DNA of 64,000 bases from Cavenderia fasciculata (Eukaryota > Evosea > Eumycetozoa > Acytosteliales > Cavenderiaceae), in the NCBI RefSeq assembly GCF_000203815.1, contig NW_004457624.1:3186354-3250353 (forward strand), read 5' to 3'. Shown here in pieces: positions 1-9,821 of this stretch. A model generated the notes under the pieces. The model saw only the letters and a list, made by a program, of their open reading frames with translations. It was not told the DNA's origin and did no database searches. Made by a program: the position numbers and the translations under genes. Position 1 is the first letter of the stretch. Each line of letters starts with the position of its first letter.

Positions 1-878
1 TGCCAACCACTCCGACTATACCATCACCCATATCGACGTTGGCAAGTGCGTCCAACAATCGCTCAGTGTCTACACACCCCTGCACCACAATCGATATGTT
101 TTCGGGATGATAGTAACGACCGTGATACTCGCGAATCTCGTCGTTTGTCAATTGCGCAATCTCGGGTGTCAACCCACCATAAGACCGCGAGTAATGACTA
201 CCCTCGTAGAGCATACCAATCAAACTCTGCTCGGTCAAATCCTCTGGTGTGTTTTCTCGAGCCTGCATCTCGCACATGACAACACCCTGCTCTGCACCGT
301 GTCCGTCAATGTGATAAATCTCAGTCACAAAGTCCTCTTGTCGCAACATGGGTCTAAGCACAAACGACAACAACGTGGGCAGATACGAAATGACGCCATC
401 CGGACCGACCGACTCGATCTGATAGCATGTATGATCTTCAGATGTGTATGCATTGGATGGTGCAGAATAGCACCGATACGCCATCACCTCGATAAAGTCT
501 CTATATGGTACCACTCTTCCTCCCTCAAAGATTAAATGCTCCAACGTATGGGGCAATCCCTTGTCATTGGTTGCTTCTGTCGGTACTACAATTGCTGCAT
601 TTAATTTTGGTCCTGCACATTTATGTATTATTACTATCATCCTAGTAGAAATGATGAAAAAGAAAAAGAAAAGAGTGAATGTAAGTATCAATGTATGGTA
701 TAGTGTGGTTGTGTGTACGTGTCTAAATAGCATACCCGCTTTCATGTCTATATCTTTCTACTATATCACCATTCAAAGCGTATGGGATTGGGAATTGATC
801 AATAAATTGAAACTTTTCATTTATCTTTTGTTTATCATCTTTACTATTGTTATTGTTTTTATTATTATTATTTATCAT
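1..878 (-). CDS. M16-family zinc metallopeptidase (YOL098C/C05D11.1-like), 3' part outside window
   Basis: I model two exons on the minus strand: 878-736, then an intron 735-642 (GTATGC...CTACTAG), then 641-1 running off the left edge. The joined frame is open for 261 codons. Residues 79-83 read HTLEH, the inverted zinc motif HxxEH of the M16 (pitrilysin) family, inside GLPHTLEHLIFEGG. The blocks that follow (SNAYTSEDHT, YHIDGHGAEQGVVMCEMQ and EYHGRYYHPENI) match the order seen in the M16C proteins of the yeast YOL098C/worm C05D11.1 type, which are large and poorly characterised. The enzyme should be a soluble zinc endopeptidase. Exon 1 encodes a poly-Asn start and no obvious targeting signal. 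The catalytic Glu downstream of HxxEH and the C-terminal half are not assessable here. The family is confident; the subfamily is inferred from motif spacing. Confidence 0.85.
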
Positions 879-1062
879 TCTAACTAGTTATATTTGATAA
901 AGTAATAATGTAATGAATTGACGAAAAAATTAAGAAGTTCTTCTAATCGATAAATTAGATTAACGAACGAATAATTTATTTTCATTTTTTTGTTATTTTT
1001 TCCATCACAGTTTTTTTTGAGCAAAAAAGGAAAGGGTGGCATCAAAAAGAAATTAGACTTAT

Positions 1063-1077
1063 AATTTTAGAGATTAA
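1063..1077 (+). promoter_or_regulatory. Putative shared promoter element of the hsp20 pair, copy 1
   Basis: The 15-base string AATTTTAGAGATTAA lies 52 bp before the ATG of the first small heat-shock gene. It recurs exactly before the second one, and both copies are preceded by GACTTA. It is either a co-regulatory element or a relic of the tandem duplication that included the promoter. No canonical inverted GAA/TTC heat-shock element was recognised. Confidence 0.35.
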
Positions 1078-1129
1078 AATTGGTTTAAATAGAAATCATT
1101 CATTGATCAAAAATAATAGTACACTCATA

Positions 1130-1604
1130 ATGCTTTTTCTTAGTAAAGTTTTAGAGTTATATTCTTTCGACCCCGTATATGATGCATTTCAGGATCATGA
1201 TACATTCATGGTCAGAATGGAACTACCAGGTATTCCCAAATCAGAAGTAAACATTCAAATGATAGATGCCCGAACCATCACTATCAGCGGTGACAAGAAA
1301 GATTTCCTTAAATCCCCAAATCATACCTATCAACTCGTTTCACCTACACCAACTACTACAAATACTCCTACTATTACTACTACTACTCCTCCTAGAAAAA
1401 CAAAATATGGTCCTTTTACCAAGACTATCTCTTTTGAATTAGATGTCCACCACTGGTGGTAGCACACTAGTATTAGGTATAATAAATATATTTATTATAT
1501 TACCCGAAAAAGTCAATGCATCATTTGATGATGGTATTCTCGTCATCACTCTTCCAAAAAAAACTCCAAACACTTCTGCTCCTTTGAAGGTTTTTATTCA
1601 ATAA
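1130..1604 (+). CDS. Small heat shock protein (Hsp20/alpha-crystallin), frame interrupted near 1445-1512
   Basis: This is an alpha-crystallin-domain chaperone that would hold unfolding proteins in the cytosol. The reading frame from ATG 1130 encodes DTFMVRMELPGIPKSEVNIQ, a Thr-rich insert, then GPFTKTISFELD and a stop at 1460. The domain resumes one frame over with LPEKVNASFDDGILVITLPKK and ends at the TAA at 1602. The A-x-x-x-x-G-I-L motif is canonical, so both halves belong together. A GT...AG intron at 1458-1512 (55 bp) would restore the frame and give FELDVHHWFNASFDDG. A one-base frameshift is the alternative, because LPEKVNAS itself looks like family sequence. The start at 1130 is the first ATG in frame. 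It is probably a paralogue of the gene 240 bp downstream. Confidence 0.65.
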
Positions 1605-1740
1605 AAATAAATAAATAAAATGTAGATAATTATTATATTATCTAGCTATGGAAATAAGTACATTACTCTAAATTAAAATAAAAAGAAAAAATACTTGGCT
1701 TAAAAAAAAAAGAACCGATCATAATATGATGATGACTTAA

Positions 1741-1755
1741 AATTTTAGAGATTAA
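1741..1755 (+). promoter_or_regulatory. Putative shared promoter element of the hsp20 pair, copy 2
   Basis: This is an exact second copy of AATTTTAGAGATTAA, 91 bp before the ATG at 1847. It is followed within about 10 bp by a TATA-like CTATAAAAG, which could be the core promoter. Confidence 0.35.
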
Positions 1756-1846
1756 TATTTGGCTCTATAAAAGAAGCCTCGCTGCTGCATGCACTCGAGT
1801 TGAATGGAACCAGTTATTATCAATATTTAAATACAACAACAACAGA

Positions 1847-2209
1847 ATGGGACTTATTGGGTTTCTACCACAATTCTCACCGTCATATGATGTGTTGTCT
1901 GGAGACACTTCATTCATTGTCAGTATGGAACTACCAGGTTCACCATCAGAATTAGATGTTCAAGTTGGAATGATTGATCGCCGAACACTAGTAATCCGTG
2001 GTACTAAAGAAGATTACAAACGTCCAAATGATTCTTATGTTAAGGTTCCACAAACATCGGTCGGCCATTCTCCGATACGATATGGTCACTTTAACCAAGT
2101 TATCACCTTTGACTCTGATATCTCTACAGAACTAGTCAATGCATCAAGGTGCGATGGTCATTTTATTGTTATTCTTCCTAAAAGATTCCTCCCAATACCT
2201 CCTCTTTAA
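1847..2209 (+). CDS. Small heat shock protein (Hsp20 family), 120 aa
   Basis: This is a single-exon gene from ATG (AACAGA before it) to TAA. The protein opens with MGLIGFLPQFSPSYDVLSGD, then has the alpha-crystallin core SFIVSMELPGSPSELDVQV, a short polar loop, and GHFNQVITFDSDISTELVNA followed by GHFIVILPKR. At 120 aa it is short for the family, with almost no N-terminal arm. Where the family normally has A-x-x-x-x-G-I-L, this copy has ASRCDGHFIV, so the last strand is degenerate. This may affect dimer assembly (inference). It lies head-to-tail with the other hsp20 gene and shares a 15-bp upstream element with it, which points to a local duplication. Confidence 0.85.
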   Translation: MGLIGFLPQFSPSYDVLSGDTSFIVSMELPGSPSELDVQVGMIDRRTLVIRGTKEDYKRPNDSYVKVPQTSVGHSPIRYGHFNQVITFDSDISTELVNASRCDGHFIVILPKRFLPIPPL

Positions 2210-2511
2210 AAAATATTAATAAAGAAAAGATAATGAGCTCATATTCAAATTCAAAAAATCGGCGCCAAAAATGACAGTTATTAAAATTTACAAGAACTGT
2301 TTTTTTTTGACAAGATATTCTCTGTGTAAGCTCTTGCTGCAGCGATGCTTCCTCCTTCCTCTCTATTCATTTTATTGTTTTCCTCTCTTCTTGTTCTTTA
2401 GATTATTATTATTATTACTTTTTTTACAACAACAAAGAGATTTAGATTTATTTACCAAATCAATCTTTTTTTTTATTATTTTATTTACTTGTTCAACTCA
2501 ATCAACTTAAA
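2210..2511. other. Intergenic, 302 bp
   Basis: It holds pyrimidine-rich, AT-rich DNA that leads into the thymidine kinase ATG. The last part is T/C-rich (TTCTT and TTATT runs), as is common upstream of dictyostelid genes. I see no gene or RNA here. Confidence 0.5.
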
Positions 2512-3232
2512 ATGGAATCATTCAATGTACCATCAGGATCAATAGAGGTTATTTTTGGCCCAATGTTTTCAGGCAAATCAACAGAATTACTACGTAGAAT
2601 CAGAAGACAAACCATTGCCAACAAAAAGTGTCTAGTCATCAAGTACCAAGGCGACACTAGATACTCGGTCGAGAAAATGTCAACACACGACCATCAAATG
2701 TGGGCTGCCGTCCCATGTGACAAATTAGAAAATGTTCAACTTGATTGTCTTCAATTTGATGTCATCGGTGTTGATGAAGGTCAATTTGTAAGTCAAAACA
2801 TAAATCTATTCTTTTTCCTATTTACTCATTTTATTTATTTATTTTTTAATTTCTTTTTAGTTCCCAGACATTGTATCATTTTGTGAAACTATGGCAAATC
2901 TTGGAAAGATTGTAATTGTAGCAGCTTTGGATGGTACTTTTCAACGTCGTCCATTTGGATCGGTTCTTGAATTGATCCCACTCGCCGAAAATGTCACCAA
3001 GTTGCATGCTGTCTGTATGATTTGCTATCAAGATGCAGCCTTTTCCAAACGTATGACTAGCAGTACCGAAGTACAACTCATTGGTGGTGCCGAATCCTAC
3101 ATTTCAGTCTGTCGAACATGCTATGCCAAATCTAGTATTGCAATGGCCAACCAACAACAAGGACAATCTACAAATTGTTTGACTTCTCCTCCAACTAGTC
3201 CAGTTCGTCAAACTGGTGTTTGTCGTTCTTAA
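2512..3232 (+). CDS. tk1: Thymidine kinase, TK1 type
   Basis: It phosphorylates thymidine to dTMP with ATP in the pyrimidine salvage pathway (cytosol). There are two exons, 2512-2787 and 2861-3232. The intron is GTAAGT...TTTTTAG, and the total is 215 aa. Residues 16-23 are the P-loop GPMFSGKS. The intron falls exactly between Phe and Phe of the DEGQFFPD segment, which carries the catalytic region (DEGQF). [11 protein letters not shown] and [11 protein letters not shown] form the lasso-side region. CMIC and CRTC supply the four cysteines of the TK1 structural zinc. The C-terminus is a short Gln/Ser/Pro tail. Length and motif order are those of the tetrameric TK1 family and not those of TK2/dNK. 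Confidence 0.95.
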
Positions 3233-3334
3233 AAGAAAAGAAAAGAAAGTAATTTTGTAAATAGTTTTTCCCCAACCCCAAGCCTGCCTGCCCCTGTACA
3301 AACAAAACATTGAGTAATAATAATAATACCCCCT

Positions 3335-3389
<55 letters not shown>

Positions 3390-3870
3390 TCTATAATAAT
3401 AATAATAATATCTAAAATCACCATTTAATCATTTAAATATTCACCCTCACTCACCCCCTTATAATATATTCGCCAACCAAAACCAACCAAGAGATATCTC
3501 ATCAATTTGATTTATCTCTAAAACTGTTTGAACTTCAAACAAACCAAAAGTTGATTATCGCAACTACTACCCCCGAACCCTAAACCCCCTAATAAATAAT
3601 ATAATATAATAATAATTATATTTTTTTATCATTACATCTTCATCTTTAACATTTTTAATACAAGTATATTCTCAGTACGGTTGGTTGGTCGTCTCTTCCC
3701 ACATACTTTTTTGAAGTACGATCCGTCAGCTATAAAAAAAGTTCATTTTTAATTTTTTTTTTAATTATTTTTTTTCCCGACGAACTCTCTTGCTTCTCTC
3801 ACCCTCATTAATTCATTTACTTGTATTATCTAATTTTGTTGTTATCGTTTTTTGATTCAAACTCTTAAAG
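3233..3870. other. Intergenic, 638 bp, with TAA microsatellite
   Basis: This is the space between the thymidine kinase stop and the eEF1-gamma start. It holds a (TAA)n array, several CCCC runs, and at 3575-3597 a short CCCTAAACCCC string that resembles plant-type telomere repeats, though only about one and a half units long. The last 150 bp are T-rich with TATAAAAAAAG near 3731, a plausible promoter for the highly expressed downstream gene. Confidence 0.5.
3337..3389. repeat. (TAA)n microsatellite
   Basis: About 18 uninterrupted TAA units, with interrupted flanking units out to roughly 3315 and 3412. This is a common simple repeat in dictyostelid intergenic DNA. Confidence 0.9.
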
Positions 3871-5245
3871 ATGTCTATGGTATGTAAACAAGTTTATAAA
3901 CAACAATGTATACGTATATGTTCTTAACATATACTATACTCAACTCTACTTTGTACAATTATATTAATATAATCTTCTTCCCTCATATTATTTACTTTTT
4001 CTTTTTTTTTTTTAGAAAATCTACTCTTACCCACAAAACCCACGTGTTTACAAGGCCTTGATTGCTGCCAAGTATGTTGGTGTTGAAATTGAAGTCCCAG
4101 CCTTTGATTTCCAAAAGGACAGCAAGTCTGCTGAATTCTTAAAGGTCGCCCCACACGGTAAGGTACCAGTCATGGTCACCGAAAAGGGATCCATCTTTGA
4201 ATCCAACTCGATTGCCCGTTACGTCGCTCGTCTCGGTGGTAAGATCTATGGATCTGACGCCTACGAAGCCTCCGTCATTGACCAATGGTTGGACTTTGCC
4301 ACCAACGAAGTTGAAGCCTCTGCCGTCGCCTGGTTGTACCCAATCATGGGCTTTGTCAAGTTCAACCCAGAAGCCACCCAAAAGGCCAAGGAAAACGTCA
4401 AGCGTCTCCTCACCACCTTGGACAACCACCTCAAGACCTCCTCTTTCCTCGTTGGTCCACGTGTCTCCTTGGCTGATATCGTCGTCGCCTGTTCGCTCTC
4501 GACCTTCTACACCATGGTCTTTGACCCATCTTTCCGTTCACCATTTGTCAACGTCAACCGTTGGTTCACCACCTGCATCAACCAACCAAACTTCAAGTCC
4601 GTCATGGGAGAAGTCAAGTTTGCCACCGTCATGGCCGAAGCCAAGAAGGAGGAAAAGCCAAAGAAGGAAGCTGCCCCCAAGCCAGAGCCAAAGAAGGAGG
4701 CTCCAAAGAAGGAAGTCGTTGCCAAGAACGACGACGAAGAGGAAGATGAAGCTCCACGTAAGCAACACCCACTCTCCATCCTCCCACCATCCAAGTTCAA
4801 CCTTGAAGAATGGAAGCGTATGTACTCCAACAATGAGACCCGTGCCGTCGCCCTCCCATGGTTCTGGCAAAACTTTGACTCTGAAGGTTTCTCTGTCTTC
4901 CTCTCTACCTACAAGTACAACGAGGAACTCGGTCAACTTTTCATGACCTCCAACTTGATCGGTGGTTTCTTCCAACGTCTCGAAACCCTCCACAAGTACG
5001 CTTTCTGCTCCATGTTGATTACTGGTGAAGATGACGGAAAGAAGGACCAAGAAATCTCTGGTGTCTGGATCTTCCGTGGTAAGGGTCTCCCAGCCGATCT
5101 CCTCGACTGTGATGACAACCTCGTCTACGACTGGAAGGAACTCGACGTCTCTGACGCCACCACCAAGACCCTCGTCGAAGATTACTTTGCTTGGGATGGT
5201 CTCCTCGGCGGTAAGAAGTTCCTCCAAGGTAAGCTTTACAAGTAA
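3871..5245 (+). CDS. efa1G: Translation elongation factor 1-gamma
   Basis: It is a structural subunit of the eEF1B nucleotide-exchange complex that recharges eEF1A during translation. Exon 1 is only nine bases (3871-3879, Met-Ser-Met). An intron 3880-4015 (GTATGT...TTTAG) is followed by exon 2, 4016-5245, for 412 aa in total. In order the protein has a GST-like N-domain (KIYSYPQNPRVYKALIAAKY), a GST C-domain (LVGPRVSLADIVVA), a Lys/Glu/Pro/Ala-rich linker near residues 215-260, and the conserved EF1G C-terminal domain (HPLSILPPSKFNLEEWKR through LLGGKKFLQGKLYK). Codon choice is strongly C-ending (GCC, CTC, ATC, AAG), unlike neighbouring genes, as expected for a highly expressed gene. Confidence 0.97.
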
Positions 5246-5351
5246 ATTATTTAAAATAATAATAATAAATCAAATTAATTTTATTTTAAATTAAATAATT
5301 TAAAAGCAAGGATGTATTTTGTATTTTGTATTTGTATTTGGATTTATTTAT

Positions 5352-6914
5352 TTATTTATTATTTGTTGGATTTGGATTCTTTTTAATTAGGTTTTTTAAT
5401 TGTTCTAATTTTTTTAATCTTTTTTTGTTATTATTATTTGTTATTTTTGTTTTTGTTGCTTCATCTTTTGGTTGTTTAATATTTGTCGTTGTTGTTGGTA
5501 GAGTTGTTGGTTTGATACGTAATTTAAAACTTTTTATAATTGTATCTAGTTCGGCTATACCTTTATAAGTTTTACTACTTACCATTAAGATTGGATCTTG
5601 TACATGTCTATAATGTTTAATTTCATTGGCGACCAAAGTAAATCTTTTGGCAAGATCCAATTGTTCAGATAGATCAGTTTTGGTGAGAACTATTTGAGTA
5701 TGAGTATGATTTTTGTCAAGGATATCCAATAGTTGACGATCACTATCTTTGAAACCATGTCTAGAGTCTATTAGGACAAATACACGTTTGAGACTCTTTC
5801 TACTGGTGAGATAGTTGACACTTAGTTGATTCCAAGTATCTGATTTCTCTTGTTTGGCAAATGCAAATCCATAACCTGGCAAATCGACCAATCGCAACGT
5901 CGACCCAAGTTCAAACCAATTGATCGATTGTGTCAATCCTGGTTTATCCGATGTCTTTGCCAATCCTCTCAATGTAATAGCATTAATTAAACTACTCTTT
6001 CCAACATTACTTCTACCAATAAATGCTACCTCTGGTGTATCTGATTCCGGTAATAATGAATCTTCCTTTTTTGCTGCTCCAATAAATTTAAATTTTGAAT
6101 GAAAGTACTAAAAGAAAGAAATAAATATTAATATTAATATATTTATATATATATATATATATATTGTCATTGGTTTGTTTATATTTACATTGGGAATATC
6201 TTTTCTAGCTTCATCTCTAAGTACATCTAATTTAGTTTTACCTTGTTTTGGTTTATCAACTCTAACACGTCCCAATTTCTTTTGTTGAATCATTTCTAAA
6301 ACCTTTGCATCATAGCCCGTATTTTTAAATTCTTTGTTTACTCCTATAGTAGTACTACCATTACTACTATCATTTTCTTTCTTTTCTCTTTGTTGTTGTT
6401 GTCTGATATGCCAATTTGATCTTGAAGATTCTTTAATGATATTTGTTTGTTTGTTACCAATCATTACTTTGAGTTTAGGGATCATACGATCATGTGATAG
6501 ATCTGATTTTGGTAGTGATGACATGTCTGTCGATTCTCTTTCGGCCTTTCTCTCGTTCATTGTTTGTTTGTATCGTCTATGCTTTTCCAATTTTAGTTGT
6601 TTCTTGACTTTACTAATCATCGTTCTTTTATCAAATGATGATTGACAATAAGGGTTGATTGTCAACATACTGGTTGATGTCATTGCTTGCATTTGTTGTG
6701 TTAGTGTTGTTGTAATCGTATGATTAATAAACAATGGTTTGTTTGATATCAAGTATGAGTTGTTGCTGTATTGTCCATTGTTGTTGTTACTACTGCGACT
6801 TTTGTTGTCTATGATTGATGAAGATGATGAAAAGTACTTTGAACAAAGAGTTGATGTTGTATGTATGTTTATCTGACCAATACTAAATATTGATCGCAAT
6901 GATGTTTTCATCAT
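5352..6914 (-). CDS. EngB/YihA-type GTPase, probably mitochondrial
   Basis: This should be a ribosome-assembly GTPase of the EngB (TRAFAC) family. Exon 2 is 6107-5352 and the intron 6188-6108 is AT-rich (GTAAAT...TTTTAG). Exon 1 extends upward to ATG 6914, or to an in-frame ATG at 7010. The G domain is in exon 2: G1 GRSNVGKSS, G2 region KPGLTQSINWF, G3 DLPGYGFA, G4 LTKTDL, G5 SSK. The roughly 240 residues before it are Ser/Asn/Lys-rich with a start (MMKTSLRSIF...) that looks like a mitochondrial presequence. This is much longer than bacterial EngB. Between 7010 and 6914 a GTAAGT...TATAG segment (42 bp, in frame) could be a very short intron or 5'-UTR. The C-terminal tail is Lys/Asn/Thr-rich. 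Confidence 0.85.
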
Positions 6915-8172
6915 CTTTTGACTTCCTATATCTATCAATGCAATGAAAAGTAATATTTGATACTTACCGATTTGAACAAATTCGGGTGTAAAAAAACGAG
7001 AGATTCGCATTTAATTTAAAATACTTTTTAACAGTTTTAAAATTTGGGAAACATGAGAATTGTGTAATTCTATTGACTGTTTAACATGATGATAGAAACA
7101 CATGTTCATGTATTGTATGTTCTTCCATTCAAAAATAGTTGGACAAAAAAAAAAAAAAAGAGAACTATAATGGGAAAAGGTTTCTTTCCCATTCAACCAT
7201 TTTTTTAAAACCTATGAAACATCCATTTTTAGTATTGCTAGATAATTTGAGTTGATAAAGAATAAACTAGTAAAAATAAAAATTAGAATGTTTTGTCTTT
7301 GTATAGAAACTGATAGTTTATTAAAACAATAAAATTACTAGTAGGCTATTTTTTTTTCTTTCGTAAAGTCAAGGGAACTAATTCTACTTGATATGAATAG
7401 GGTCATCGAATGTCAGAATTAGAATTGCAGAGTTAGAGCACAACTAAAGTACCACCTAACCTAATATTTTATCTCAATGGTACTATGGAGGCGCTAAAAG
7501 GTCATTGAGTGTCTAGAGTACATTGAAAAGGAATGTTGTCTGTTTAAACTTGATCTCTATAAATAAATTTATATATATATACTTTTGAGGAGATATATAT
7601 AAGTTGAACTTTTGATAGAAAATTCTAGAAATGAGAATATGGGATAAAAAAAGGTTAAAAGATGAACAAACCAACAAAGACAGTGGGGTAGATAGAGTAA
7701 ATATTACAAAGAAAAAACAGAGTTTGTGGTCTTTTAAAGAACGAGAGATTTTTTCAACAAAAAAGACCAAAATTTTTTATGTCAAAAGACCAAGACCCCA
7801 AAAATCTTTCATTAAGCACCAATGGTTCAATGGTAGAATGGATCCCTGCCACGGATTCGATCCGAGTTCGATTCTCGGTTGGTGCACTTTTTTGTGTGTT
7901 ATAAACACACCATTTTTTTTCGGCTGATCGTTTTTTAGGTATAATTCTTGTTCTCCACTCAATTCCCTATCGATTGAGCTAGGTTTCATTGATTTTCATT
8001 AGATCCATACAGAGAAAACATCAAATTATGTAAAATTGGAAAAAAAAACCAAAATTAAATCTTATCCAATTTAAAAAAATACTATAAATAAAACCCTTTT
8101 ATTAAATTAACGGTTTAAAAAGTCCAAAAAAAAAAAAACAAAATTATATTATCATTTTAAAGATTGATTGAA
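6915..8172. other. Intergenic region with one tRNA gene
   Basis: Low-complexity AT-rich DNA lies on both sides of the tRNA-Gly at 7816-7886. The segment 7360-7510 has more balanced composition but no open frame of note. I see no transposon remnant next to the tRNA, although dictyostelid tRNA genes are frequent integration sites. Confidence 0.5.
7816..7886 (+). tRNA. tRNA-Gly (GCC)
   Basis: A 71-base cloverleaf folds fully. The acceptor is GCACCAA with TTGGTGC plus discriminator A. The D arm is GTTC/GAAT around AATGGTA. The anticodon stem GATCC/GGATT holds the loop CTGCCAC (anticodon GCC). The variable loop is CGAT, and the T arm CCGAG/CTCGG holds loop TTCGATT. There is no intron. A T6 run starts one base after the gene, a good RNA polymerase III terminator. 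It stands alone between protein genes. Confidence 0.95.
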
Positions 8173-9588
8173 TTAAATAATATATTTATTTTTTGATTGA
8201 GAATTTTTTACAATTACTAAATAATTTCTATTTGGAATATTGGTTAATGATTCTAAAAGGTTGGTATCGGTAGTAGAATTGGATAAATGTAAATCTAAAA
8301 GAATGAGTGATTTGTTGAACGGCAATGATTGAGAGATCCATTCGACACTCTGTTTTTTGAATTGATGGGTAGAGTCACTAAATAAAATGGCAAGAGATTG
8401 TAAAGATTTACAGGTGGCAAGGGATGAAAAGAATCTTTGATCCAAATAATCAACCTCTGCCAAACTGAGATGTTTTAATGTTTGATTATTCTCAAACAGA
8501 GTGGCAAAACAATCGGTGAGTATTTTGTTTGGAGAGTACCTTGACTCATCACTGCCACTGCCACCACTACTACTACTAGTGTGATCACGAGTACAATATG
8601 ATTTGAATTCAAGACGTGTCAATGTTTGATTGGTATGTAATAGTCTTGAAAATTCTATCAATGATGGATTGACAGTTTCCGTGTCGATCGTTTTAACAAA
8701 CCCATAGTCACTTGTACCATGACGTGATCTTGCCACTGAATACTGTTGCATGGTCAAGTTGCAGTCAATCGAGACGGTTGGTGCAGACTCTTGAAACCAA
8801 GTGTGTACGGGTGCCTTTAGTCTGAGTGATAAAAGTGACTTTGATTGCAATGCAACGTTTATAAATTTGAATGGGACAGGAGTGCTAGTCACATCGAGGT
8901 CGGTGATACTATCTATTCTAAAAAGTCGGTCATATGACATACATGCATTACCAGATGTATAACAATTGACAGTTGTCGGTCTCACATTCTCTACAATCTG
9001 AAAGTATCTCTGATCATCAAAAGAATGGTGAAACAATAACTCCACAATCTCCAATTCGTCTTTATCATAATTATGATTGAATTGATCTATTTCTTGTTGA
9101 TATAACCAAATTAAACCTTTAAATTTGATCTTCTTATTGATGCCGCCTTGTTTCAATAGAGATATGATAGCTTTGATATCATAGGATTGTGATGCGTTAC
9201 TGAATTGTATGCATACGAGTGATGTCATGTGATTCAACAACTTTAGTACCGATTCGATGTTTGTTTCATCGATATTATTGTTTGTGATTTGAAGTGTTTG
9301 TATACTTTCAAGTGAGAGAAACGAATGTGGTGATGAGAGATGGCTGTTCATTCCACCGATGGTAATCAGAGATACTGTACGAGAAGCCATCGTAGAAAGT
9401 ACACTAAACCAATGTTTAGAGACTAGAAACAATGGAGCTACACTACTCCTCGACAATGTACGTGATGCAGAGATACAATAGGTATCCTCATGAGATAATT
9501 GTACTTTGGTTCTTGTATCATTCAAACCAAAATGAGGATTAAATTTAAATAATATAATCGATTGTATATATAAAGGTAATTGATTCAT
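8173..9588 (-). CDS. Leucine-rich-repeat protein of dictyostelid type, function unknown
   Basis: A single exon runs from ATG to TAA and gives 471 aa. The N-terminus (MNQLPLYIQSIILFKF...APLFLVSKHWFSVL) has the layout of the F-box-like heads found on many dictyostelid repeat proteins (a short Leu-Pro helix, then an L-V-S/C-K-x-W motif). The rest has irregular LRRs, clearest in SLLSLRLKAP, NQTLTRLEFK, NQTLKHLSLAEV and CKSLQSLAIL. The NQTL-x-x-L-x-L pattern suggests an RNI-like solenoid. There is a Ser/Gly-rich insert near residue 345. A role as a ubiquitin-ligase adaptor is possible, but it is only inferred from the head. It sits in a minus-strand run with the FNIP-like gene. Confidence 0.7.
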   Translation of the reverse strand: MNQLPLYIQSIILFKFNPHFGLNDTRTKVQLSHEDTYCISASRTLSRSSVAPLFLVSKHWFSVLSTMASRTVSLITIGGMNSHLSSPHSFLSLESIQTLQITNNNIDETNIESVLKLLNHMTSLVCIQFSNASQSYDIKAIISLLKQGGINKKIKFKGLIWLYQQEIDQFNHNYDKDELEIVELLFHHSFDDQRYFQIVENVRPTTVNCYTSGNACMSYDRLFRIDSITDLDVTSTPVPFKFINVALQSKSLLSLRLKAPVHTWFQESAPTVSIDCNLTMQQYSVARSRHGTSDYGFVKTIDTETVNPSLIEFSRLLHTNQTLTRLEFKSYCTRDHTSSSSGGSGSDESRYSPNKILTDCFATLFENNQTLKHLSLAEVDYLDQRFFSSLATCKSLQSLAILFSDSTHQFKKQSVEWISQSLPFNKSLILLDLHLSNSTTDTNLLESLTNIPNRNYLVIVKNSQSKNKYII

Positions 9589-9821
9589 TTAAAATTATAA
9601 AATATGTATGAATAGCATGTTAAACTAATGATCATCAAAATATTTTTAATATTTTTCTTTGTATTTTTTTTTTTTAAATTTCTAAATGCCATTCATCTAT
9701 TTCCCAAAAATCATCTAGATCCCAATTAGTAATACCGGCATGACCCCTGTTTGAACATGTTTGTTTGATAGATTGAGGGATATTTTGGCTAATCTTTAAA
9801 CAGGATTGCAGCTGACAGTCT

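Noticed and set aside
46-535. Plus-strand frames over the left edge
   Set aside because: They are the opposite strand of the M16 peptidase, which has a real family motif on the minus strand.
3575-3597. Telomere-like CCCTAAACCCC string
   Set aside because: It is only about one and a half units long, within ordinary intergenic DNA between two conserved genes.
4139-5227. Long minus-strand and shifted frames across eEF1-gamma
   Set aside because: They arise from C-ending codon bias in a highly expressed gene and show no family motif.
7630-7990. Protein frames overlapping the tRNA-Gly
   Set aside because: They read through the tRNA and its T-run terminator on either strand and have no family motif.
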